DNA of 14,408 nt from Porphyromonadaceae bacterium UBA7087 (GTDB lineage: Bacteria; Bacteroidota; Bacteroidia; Bacteroidales; Muribaculaceae). This document shows positions 8,837 through 14,408 of this stretch, piece by piece (within the stretch, counting starts at the first letter, position 1; each line of letters begins with the position of its first letter). Below the pieces are notes generated by a model, which searched no databases, was not told the DNA's origin, and saw nothing but the letters and a program-made list of their open reading frames with translations. The position numbers and the translations under genes are program-made. The DNA is taken from NCBI GenBank assembly GCA_002493515.1, contig DKYZ01000081.1, positions 1-14,408 on the forward strand, read 5' to 3'.

Positions 8837-8959
8837 ATGAGTATGAATGTTTTTGAAGAGCAAATGCGTTTCTTGCCTATGTTTCTGAAGAGCAGACGGC
8901 GTTTCTTGCCTATGTTTTTAAAGAGCAAACAGCGTTTCTTGCCTATATTTCTGAAATAA
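8837..8959 (+). other. Small open frame encoding an 11-residue cationic repeat, uncertain
   Basis: From an ATG at 8837 a 40-codon frame runs through all three direct repeats to TAA at 8957-8959. After a divergent start (MSMNVFEEQMRFLP) it encodes MFLKSRRRFLP, then MFLKSKQRFLP, then IFLK. Because the repeat unit is 33 bases (11 codons) in copies two and three, the frame is kept through them. The peptide would be basic and amphipathic. It may be an accident of the DNA repeat: no promoter for it is evident, and it lies upstream of, not behind, the predicted ATPase promoter. Confidence 0.2.
8847..8944. repeat. Three tandem direct repeats of about 33 bp upstream of the ATPase gene
   Basis: Copies lie at 8847-8878 (32 bp), 8879-8911 (33 bp) and 8912-8944 (33 bp). 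A partial fourth, resembling the first dozen bases, runs to about 8956. Each copy begins ATGTTT(T/C)T(G/A)AAGAGCA and ends CGTTTCTTGCCT. The first copy has lost one base after CAAATG. Differences between copies are concentrated in the middle. Each copy can form an imperfect stem (AAG + AAAC with GTTT + CTT). The last copy reaches the -33 region of the ATPase promoter, and a period near three DNA turns would put the copies on about the same helix face. Confidence 0.9.
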
Positions 8960-8971
8960 TTTGTATATTTG
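8938..8971 (+). promoter_or_regulatory. Predicted promoter of the DUF4143-type ATPase gene
   Basis: TATATTTG at 8964-8971 is an exact match to the Bacteroidetes -7 consensus TAnnTTTG. The -33 element is weaker: CTTG at 8938-8941, 22 bases upstream, lies inside the third direct repeat. Transcription would begin near 8977, giving a leader of about 20 bases before the ATG at 8996 and excluding the TTG at 8990 as a comfortable start. Confidence 0.55.
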
Positions 8972-8995
8972 CATCTGAATTTCAATTGATTGGAT

Positions 8996-10351
8996 ATGAT
9001 AAAACGACTGATTCTCTCGGACCTTCATGAATGGAAAGAAAAGAGAAATAGAAAACCGCTTGTTATACGTGGAGCCCGCCAGGTAGGCAAGACCACCCTG
9101 GTCAAAGAGTTCGCGCGTGAATTCGACGCGTTTGTCATGCTCAACCTGGAGCGACCTGACGACCGCAGGATCTTCGATGCCGCCAACACCCCTGCGAAGA
9201 TAATGGAAATCCTGCGTCTTACCAGGCTCGCTGGAATGGCTGACCTTAAAGACAAGAAGATACTGCTTTTCGTAGACGAAATCCAATCTGAACCGAAAGC
9301 AATCGGAATGCTCCGGTATTTTTATGAGGATATGCCCGAACTGCATGTAGTAGCCGCCGGATCCCGACTGCAGGAACTCTTCAAGACCGGTGTCTCGTTT
9401 CCTGTCGGAAGAGTGGAATATATGTCCATGCGTCCATGCTTTTTCAGTGAGTATCTAAACGGAATGGGTTACGAAGGGCTGAGCCACATCGTTGAGAACG
9501 GGGAGACCGAGCCAGGATTGCATGATCAGCTGATGGATTTCTTCAGAAGATACTCATTGGTGGGAGGTATGCCGGAGATAGTCGATGAATATTCAGTAAA
9601 AAATGATATCGCGGCATTGTCACCGCTATATAACAGCCTGCTCCAAAGCTATGACGAGGATGTTGAGAAATATGCGGTATCGCCCCAACAGGTTGCCGTT
9701 CTCAGACATCTTCTTCGCTGTGGGTGGAATTATGCCGGGCAAACGATATCTTTCAATAAGTTCGGAGGAAGTTCCTTCACCTCTTCGGCAGTACACCAGG
9801 CATTTGAACTTCTTGAAAAAGCCTTTCTCGTGAAACTCGATTATCCTACGACTTCCGTCAAGGCACCCTTACAGGAGGCTCTGTCCCGCTCACCCAAACT
9901 GATATGGCTTGACAGCGGACTCGTGAATTTTTCCGCAGGAATACAGGTGGAATATCTTTCCGACACATCGCTTACTGATATCTGGAGAGGGCATGCCGCC
10001 GAACAGATTGTAGGACAGGAGCTATGGCGAGCCCTTGACAGAAATTACCAGGATTGCCAATGCTATTGGGTCAGAGACAAGAAAGGATCTGACGCAGAAG
10101 TGGACTTCGCAATGCAGATAGGAGGAAAGATAATACCCATCGAAGTGAAATGCGGACAAAACTCACATCTGAGATCGCTTCAATCGTTCACTGCCCTTGA
10201 CGGGGCACACGACCTCGGCGTACGCATATGGCCTGGACCATTCTCTGTCGATGAGGTAAAGAACGTTATCTCAGGCTCAACCTACCGCCTCATAAACCTT
10301 CCTTTCTATCTGACATCCTCAATCGACCGTATCGTAACGAGATATATGTGA
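8996..10351 (+). CDS. AAA-family ATPase with DUF4143-like C-terminal domain
   Basis: A 451-residue cytoplasmic P-loop ATPase of a family present in many copies in Bacteroidales genomes; its cellular role is not established. The N-terminal AAA_14-like domain has Walker A GARQVGKT (26-33, Lys32), Walker B LLFVDEIQ (90-97) and AAGSRL (120-125). The C-terminal DUF4143-like part contains EVDF (368-371) and IPIEVKCG (380-387), a spacing reminiscent of PD-(D/E)XK nuclease folds. ATG 8996 is preferred over the in-frame TTG at 8990 because it suits the promoter better. This is the only complete plus-strand gene in the window. Its sequence is visibly more AT-rich than its neighbours and it is preceded by tandem repeats, which suggests acquisition as a separate unit. 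No toxin, methylase or other defence partner is adjacent. Confidence 0.92.
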   Translation: MIKRLILSDLHEWKEKRNRKPLVIRGARQVGKTTLVKEFAREFDAFVMLNLERPDDRRIFDAANTPAKIMEILRLTRLAGMADLKDKKILLFVDEIQSEPKAIGMLRYFYEDMPELHVVAAGSRLQELFKTGVSFPVGRVEYMSMRPCFFSEYLNGMGYEGLSHIVENGETEPGLHDQLMDFFRRYSLVGGMPEIVDEYSVKNDIAALSPLYNSLLQSYDEDVEKYAVSPQQVAVLRHLLRCGWNYAGQTISFNKFGGSSFTSSAVHQAFELLEKAFLVKLDYPTTSVKAPLQEALSRSPKLIWLDSGLVNFSAGIQVEYLSDTSLTDIWRGHAAEQIVGQELWRALDRNYQDCQCYWVRDKKGSDAEVDFAMQIGGKIIPIEVKCGQNSHLRSLQSFTALDGAHDLGVRIWPGPFSVDEVKNVISGSTYRLINLPFYLTSSIDRIVTRYM

Positions 10352-10412
10352 CACGACAATCGAAGAAATTTCTGAAAAATTAATCGCTGAAATCCATTTC
10401 ATTTATAAGAGA

Positions 10413-11230
10413 CTATTCATTCCAACCGGCGGCGACCCTACGGCGCTGGCGCAGCCAGAGGATGCCGGACGAAACTGCGTAAAACATCACCAGCAGCAAC
10501 ACTATCGCCGCCGAGGCCGGGACTGATATGAAATAAGCGATAAAGAGGCCGCCGACACACCCCAGCAGAGACACGAACAGCGACAGAAGCATCAGAGGCG
10601 CGTATACAGCTCTGACGTCATCTGCGGCAGCGACACGAGCGACATGAGGAGCATGACACCTATCATCTTGATGGTCAAGACTATGGCGAGAGATACGAAA
10701 ACTGTCATCGCCACGTTGACAAACGTGACCGGCAGATGGATCGTACGCGCGAAATCCTCGTCGAAGCTCACCGCCACTATCACCCGGTAGAATATGGCGT
10801 AGAAAACCATGAGCGCAGCCGTGAAACCCGCGAAAATCCATAAATCAGCGCGGGTTATGGTCAGGACACTTCCGAACAGGAAACTGTTCAGCTCCGGCAC
10901 GCTGCCCGGAGTGAGAAACATGAACAGTATGCCCAACGCCATGCCGAACGCCCACACCACCGCTATCGCGGAATCACGCCGGGCCCTGCCGCGCGACATC
11001 CAGTCAACACCGAGCGACCCGGCCACAGCAAACACAGCGGCCATCGCCACCGGGCTCACTCCCAGGAAATAGCCGAGTCCGAGTCCGCCGAAGCATGCAT
11101 GGGTGATACCACCGGAGATGAAAACCATCCTCCGGCTCATTATGTAACACCCTATGAGCGCCGACGCCACAGAGATTATCACCACACCAACCAGCGCGTT
11201 CTGGAAGAAGGGAAACGACAGAATATTCAT
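10413..11230 (-). pseudogene. Metal (Zn/Mn) ABC transporter permease, ZnuB/MntB type, frameshifted
   Basis: An inner-membrane permease of the ABC-3 family, which moves zinc or manganese inward with a binding protein and an ATPase; neither partner is nearby. The first frame (11230 down to 10592, 212 aa) shows successive membrane segments and family features such as MSRRMVFISGGITHACFGG (31-49) and SLVSLPQMTSELY. It then stops at TGA 10594-10592. The missing last helices (PLMLLSLFVSLLGCVGG onward, to GWNE) continue in another frame down to 10413. One lost base near 10595-10602 explains this; restoring it gives about 272 residues, normal for the family. The stop occurs inside the protein, so this is either a real inactivating mutation or a sequencing error. 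The ATG overlaps the upstream gene's stop (ATGA). Metal specificity cannot be assigned. Confidence 0.87.
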
Positions 11231-11712
11231 CTCTCCCCCTTTCCGGCAACAGCCATATCACCCTCTGAGGGCACATCCGACATAAGCATCAGCAACTCGT
11301 CGCGAAGCTCGGCGGGCAACGCGATTTTCCTCAGGTCAAGACTGTGGGCCCATCCCGCCACATCTGAAGGCAGCAGCGTCAGCATTATGTCGCGGAACTC
11401 ATCCGTCTCCTCCGGCGTATACGACGCGCCGTCGCGTCCGGCATAGCGGTCGAGCTCCTCATCATCATAATATACAACCTCCGCCGTCATGGCGGCCGCA
11501 TGCGTCTTCTCGCACACCAGATGCTGCCCGCAGCATTCCTCCTCGCCGGAGTCTGTGGCAGCGGCCCCATCTGCCACCGTCACGTCGGTCTGGCCATCGG
11601 CATCCGGACTTCCCCCTTGGGCCGGATGCTTTTTCCGCCATGCCACATCCCACAGATACAGCCCGAGGCCTACTACCACCGTGAACGCAAGTATCACCAA
11701 TGCTCCTGTCAT
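11227..11712 (-). CDS. Small single-pass membrane protein with a CCGxHxxC motif
   Basis: A 161-residue protein of unknown function; I recognise the general pattern from Bacteroidales genomes, without a proven role. Residues 4-21 form one membrane helix (VILAFTVVVGLGLYL) followed by WRKK, which predicts a cytoplasmic C-terminus. A low-complexity acidic linker leads to EECCGQHLVCEK: Cys60, Cys61, His64 and Cys67 (with His71 near) form a possible metal site. A conserved-looking tail follows, with VVYYDDEELDRY (79-90) and LPSDVAGWAHSLDLR (114-128). The start at 11712 puts the helix at the N-terminus; an in-frame Met at 11763 would add 17 residues. A longer open frame upstream overlaps aroA and is not real. 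It overlaps the metal permease gene by ATGA, which hints at a shared metal-related job. That is an inference only. Confidence 0.8.
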   Translation of the reverse strand: MTGALVILAFTVVVGLGLYLWDVAWRKKHPAQGGSPDADGQTDVTVADGAAATDSGEEECCGQHLVCEKTHAAAMTAEVVYYDDEELDRYAGRDGASYTPEETDEFRDIMLTLLPSDVAGWAHSLDLRKIALPAELRDELLMLMSDVPSEGDMAVAGKGER

Positions 11713-11771
11713 ATCATCTCCATATATATCTATATAATCCTTTAAAATCCCTGGCCACCACATCCAGGCGG

Positions 11772-13028
11772 TCAGCCATTGTCCCGTGCAAGGGGATTCA
11801 TCCCCTTTGCCACCTCCATCCTGTCTCCTGACCTCCGGCAGGAAAATCCGCAGAGCCGCAACTCGTCCCAGAACTGCGGAAACGATTTCCCCACCACGTC
11901 CGGATCCTTTATCACAATCCGCCCGAGCCTCAGCGCAGCCATCGCGAAGGCCATGGCCATGCGGTGGTCGCCATACGTGGCTATCTCCGGGTCGGCACAC
12001 GGCTCACACCTCTCCCCCTCCCACGATAAAACACCGCCGGCATAGGAAAGGATGTAGCCAAGTTTCCTTAATTCGCACGAGAGCGCCTCGATCCGGTCGC
12101 ATTCCTTGAGCCGAAGATGCTCCACGCCCGCGAACCGGAACGGCACCCCGCGCAGACACAGCGCGACAGCCAAGGCCATGACAGTATCGGGCATCCCCGA
12201 CATGTCGGCCTCCACCCTCCCCTCGGCAAGAGCCCGCTCGAGCAGCGGCAACGCCTCGGCGTCCCCCTGCAGCATACGGGGGCTACCGTCGGCGGCAGCA
12301 TACAGCCTGCGGTAACGCGGAGGCACACCGGCTATCTCTCCCTCAAGCCCCAGGGCCATACCTTCATAAAAGAAAGTGGCCGCGCTCATGTCAGGCTCAA
12401 TGTCGTAGCGGCACGGCACCTTGAACCTGCCGGGCTCCACCACCACGCCGCTATCCGACACCTGGCAACTGATTCCGAAATCGGCAAGCATCCGGGCCGT
12501 CATGTCAATATACGGGCGTGACACCGGGGGGGCGGTAAAATGAATATGCGCTCCCTTGCGCCATACCGTCGCCGCCAGCATCAGGGCAGTGACATATTGC
12601 GAGCTTTGCGAAGGGTCTATATACACATCTCCCCCATCCATTCCTCTCCCCTCGATATGCAGCGGAGCGAAACCCTCCTCACCGAGACACGTTATCTTTG
12701 CCCCATTGCTTCGCAAGGCGTCCAGGAGGGGGTCCAAGGGGCGTTTGTGCAGACGCTCGGTGCCCCCCAACGTCACGTTCACTCCCTGTACCGAGGCCGC
12801 CAAAGCCGTCAGCAGACGCAAGGCCGTGCCATTGGCATGGAGGCTGACCTCAGTTACCTTACCCTCAGAGCGGCTGCCGTCGAGCGCGGCCAGGCCCTCC
12901 TGCATCACATCGCAGTCGTCACACTCCGGAAGATAGGCAAGGTTGCAATACCGTCCCGAGAGCCAACGCAGGGCCAGTGCCCGTGCTGCTATGCTCTTTG
13001 AATATGGAAGCCTGATCATTCCTGACAT
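11772..13028 (-). CDS. aroA: 3-phosphoshikimate 1-carboxyvinyltransferase (EPSP synthase)
   Basis: A cytoplasmic enzyme of the shikimate pathway that joins phosphoenolpyruvate to shikimate 3-phosphate on the way to chorismate. In the 418-residue reading the active-site landmarks are present: Lys11, Ser12 and Arg16 (SKSIAARAL), Arg97 (HKRPLDPL), Ser142-Ser143-Gln144, catalytic Asp281 (DMSGMPDTVM), Glu309 and Arg312 (LKECDRIEA), Arg356 (GDHRMAMAF) and Lys381 (GKSFPQF). The usual NAGTA loop reads ANGTA (65-69), with the key glycine kept. Two starts are possible: ATG 13028 (MSGMIRLP), or ATG 13019 (MIRLP), whose ATGA overlaps the stop of the QueA-like gene; the second fits coupling better. The protein is full length and the family call is secure. 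Confidence 0.96.
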   Translation of the reverse strand: MSGMIRLPYSKSIAARALALRWLSGRYCNLAYLPECDDCDVMQEGLAALDGSRSEGKVTEVSLHANGTALRLLTALAASVQGVNVTLGGTERLHKRPLDPLLDALRSNGAKITCLGEEGFAPLHIEGRGMDGGDVYIDPSQSSQYVTALMLAATVWRKGAHIHFTAPPVSRPYIDMTARMLADFGISCQVSDSGVVVEPGRFKVPCRYDIEPDMSAATFFYEGMALGLEGEIAGVPPRYRRLYAAADGSPRMLQGDAEALPLLERALAEGRVEADMSGMPDTVMALAVALCLRGVPFRFAGVEHLRLKECDRIEALSCELRKLGYILSYAGGVLSWEGERCEPCADPEIATYGDHRMAMAFAMAALRLGRIVIKDPDVVGKSFPQFWDELRLCGFSCRRSGDRMEVAKGMNPLARDNG

Positions 13029-14272
13029 TCTTTATTCACAGGAAACAACAGGCAGGCGTCGCCATATGAGAGGAAACGGTAGCCTGACTCAAGGGCATGG
13101 CTGTAGATACGCCTCCACTGCAGGCAATCGCCCCCCTCGGGGTTGAGGAAGGAGCTTACCAGAAGCAGGAGCGTAGACTGCGGCTGGTGGAAATTAGTCA
13201 CCACCGTGCCGACTACTCTCCATCTGAATCCCGGGGCTATCATTATGGCTGTGGAGGCCGTGAGGGTATCGAGATTTCCCCTCCGCATCCAGTCGCGCAG
13301 GGATTCGAGCGCCTCTATCGTGTCGAAACAGGATGTAGCCTCCTCGTAGGGCCACCACTGGCCGACCTTTAGCGAGAGGTCACCACGCCCGATCGCCGCC
13401 CCGAGATATGGAAGCGACTCGAGGGTGCGCACGGTCGTTGTGCCGACGGCAGCCACCGGGCGTCCGTCACGCAATGCCCTGATAAGGCGTTCCACGAGCG
13501 GCAGCTTCACGGAAAATGTCTCCGTATGCATGGGATGGCCACCGATGGTCTCCGACTTCACCGGCTGGAACGTACCGGCTCCGACATGCAGGGTGACGTA
13601 CTCCATATCTATATTGTGCGCACGCAGGTCCTCAAGCACGCGGGTGGTGAAATGCAGGCCGGCGGTAGGAGCCGCCACCGACCCCTTCACTATTGAATAT
13701 ACCGTCTGATAATCGTCGGAGTCACAATCCTCCGTGTCGCGTCCGAGATATGGAGGAATGGGAATCTTTCCTACGGCGTCCACCACAGAGGCGAACGAGA
13801 CGCCGGAAGCATCCCAGGAAAACTCTATCTCCTGCGCGTTTCCGTCAAGCGGCCCGATGCGTCGCGCATTCAGTGTCACGGGTGTTTCTCCTACCATGAA
13901 GGATATGGAGAGGGGCCCCTCCTTCCAGCGCTTTAGGTTTCCGACGAGGCATTTCCAGACACAGCGTTGCTCGGCCTGAAAGGTAAGCACATAGTCGGAG
14001 GGGGACATGGGCTCGAGCAGAAATATCTCTATCCGGGAGCCGGTGGCCTTATGGAAGGCCATGCGGGCGTTTATCACGCGCGTGTCGTTGCCCACGAGCA
14101 GGGCCGAGGGAGGGAGCAGGGCCGGAAGCTCGCGGAAGGTTCTGTCGGCGACAATTCCGTCGGGTCGCGAGAGCAGCAGACGACATTCGTCGCGCACGGC
14201 CAGAGGATGCGCCGGAATTTTTTCAGCGGGGAGATTATAATCGAAGTCTTTTATTTTAATTTCCTTAACCAT
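13016..14272 (-). CDS. QueA-like S-adenosylmethionine:tRNA ribosyltransferase-isomerase
   Basis: A QueA-family protein of 418 residues. QueA transfers and isomerises the ribosyl part of S-adenosylmethionine onto preQ1-modified tRNA, forming epoxyqueuosine. Family blocks are KDFDYNLPAEKIPAHPL (8-24), GNDTRVINARM (61-71), GKIPIPPYLGR (168-178), SVAAPTAGLHFT (198-209), YVTLHVGAGTFQPV (225-238), MHTETF (248-253), VGTTTVRTLES (276-286), TNFHQPQSTLLLLVSSF (359-375) and YRFLSYGDACLL (398-409). It is longer than the roughly 350-residue canonical enzyme because of an extra segment of about 50 residues between 287 and 340, so it may be a Bacteroidetes paralogue rather than the main QueA. ATG 14272 is preferred over the in-frame ATG 14317, because a -7-like box lies between them and conserved sequence starts at MVKEIKIKDFDY. 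It heads the queA-aroA-membrane protein-permease cluster. Confidence 0.9.
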   Translation of the reverse strand: MVKEIKIKDFDYNLPAEKIPAHPLAVRDECRLLLSRPDGIVADRTFRELPALLPPSALLVGNDTRVINARMAFHKATGSRIEIFLLEPMSPSDYVLTFQAEQRCVWKCLVGNLKRWKEGPLSISFMVGETPVTLNARRIGPLDGNAQEIEFSWDASGVSFASVVDAVGKIPIPPYLGRDTEDCDSDDYQTVYSIVKGSVAAPTAGLHFTTRVLEDLRAHNIDMEYVTLHVGAGTFQPVKSETIGGHPMHTETFSVKLPLVERLIRALRDGRPVAAVGTTTVRTLESLPYLGAAIGRGDLSLKVGQWWPYEEATSCFDTIEALESLRDWMRRGNLDTLTASTAIMIAPGFRWRVVGTVVTNFHQPQSTLLLLVSSFLNPEGGDCLQWRRIYSHALESGYRFLSYGDACLLFPVNKECQE

Positions 14273-14289
14273 TGGTATACAGCATATTG

Positions 14290-14297
14290 CAAATAAA
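14290..14297 (-). promoter_or_regulatory. Weak candidate -7 element for the queA-aroA cluster
   Basis: On the minus strand TTTATTTG (14297 down to 14290) matches TAnnTTTG at all but the second position. It is followed about 18 bases later by the ATG at 14272. No TTTG is found at the expected -33 distance. It supports ATG 14272 over ATG 14317 as the start of the QueA-like gene, but it is not strong by itself. Confidence 0.3.
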
Positions 14298-14365
14298 TCA
14301 AAGGGCTTTTCAGCCATTGCCGGAGAGGGAGGAGGAAAAATTTTTTACAAAATTAGTGAAAAAAA

Positions 14366-14397
14366 TTTGGAGGAGAAGAAAAAAGGTTGTAACTTTG
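14366..14397 (+). promoter_or_regulatory. Strong Bacteroidetes-type promoter reading out of the window
   Basis: TTTG at 14366-14369, a 20-base spacer and TAACTTTG at 14390-14397 fit the Bacteroidetes consensus exactly (TTTG-N19-21-TAnnTTTG). Transcription should start at about 14403, so the gene served lies beyond the right edge. It is divergent from the QueA-like gene. Confidence 0.75.
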
Positions 14398-14408
14398 CAC
14401 TCGCAATC

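Noticed and set aside
8918..9346. Minus-strand open frame overlapping the ATPase promoter and 5' end
   Set aside because: It runs antisense through Walker A and the repeat array and resembles no known protein.
10388..10401. Inverted repeat TGAAAT/ATTTCA between the convergent ATPase and permease genes
   Set aside because: It is a short AT-only stem with almost no loop; at most a weak bidirectional terminator, so not called.
10592..10604. Programmed ribosomal frameshift in the metal permease
   Set aside because: The required shift is -1, but there is no slippery heptamer at CGC-CTC-TGA. The prfB-type signal gives a +1 shift and would lead to the wrong frame. A base loss or sequencing error is simpler.
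11713..12000. Upstream extension of the small membrane protein frame
   Set aside because: This part overlaps the 3' end of aroA in another frame and is rich in Arg, Gly and Pro with no domain. The membrane helix right after Met at 11712 marks a better start.

Overview
The window looks like a chromosomal segment from a member of the Bacteroidales, perhaps a Muribaculaceae-like gut bacterium. This is an inference from three things. First, promoter-like sequences match the Bacteroidetes pattern TTTG-N~20-TAnnTTTG. Second, start codons generally lack clear Shine-Dalgarno sequences. Third, the proteins have a typical Bacteroidales set and style: an M64 peptidase, a DUF4143-type ATPase, a long QueA-like protein and a conserved CCGxHxxC membrane protein. 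I see no rRNA, tRNA, CRISPR array or insertion sequence. No gene-free stretch exceeds 300 bases; the longest is about 190 bases, between the acetyltransferase and the ATPase.

Layout, left to right. (1) 1-120: AT-rich edge, possibly the last codons of a plus-strand gene followed by a weak hairpin and T-run. (2) 121-6802, minus strand: nadB (L-aspartate oxidase, NAD synthesis), then an exported S41 C-terminal processing peptidase, then mfd (transcription-repair coupling factor). nadB has a good promoter; the peptidase and mfd are 3 bases apart. (3) 6941-8808, minus strand: a GNAT acetyltransferase translationally coupled (ATGA overlap) to a secreted M64 zinc metallopeptidase, ending in a hairpin. 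(4) 8837-10351: a divergent intergenic region with three roughly 33-base direct repeats, followed by the only complete plus-strand gene, an AAA ATPase with a DUF4143-like C-terminus. It looks more AT-rich than its surroundings. (5) 10413-14272, minus strand: a tight cluster read in the order queA-like, aroA, a small membrane protein with a CCGxHxxC motif, and a ZnuB/MntB-type metal ABC transporter permease. The permease reading frame is broken near 10597. (6) 14366-14408: a strong plus-strand promoter directing transcription out of the window.

Most genes are housekeeping: NAD and chorismate synthesis, tRNA modification, DNA repair and envelope proteolysis. The places that deserve a second look are the repeat array in front of the ATPase (its copies also form an in-frame 11-residue peptide repeat), the pairing of a cysteine/histidine-motif membrane protein with a metal permease, and the permease frameshift.
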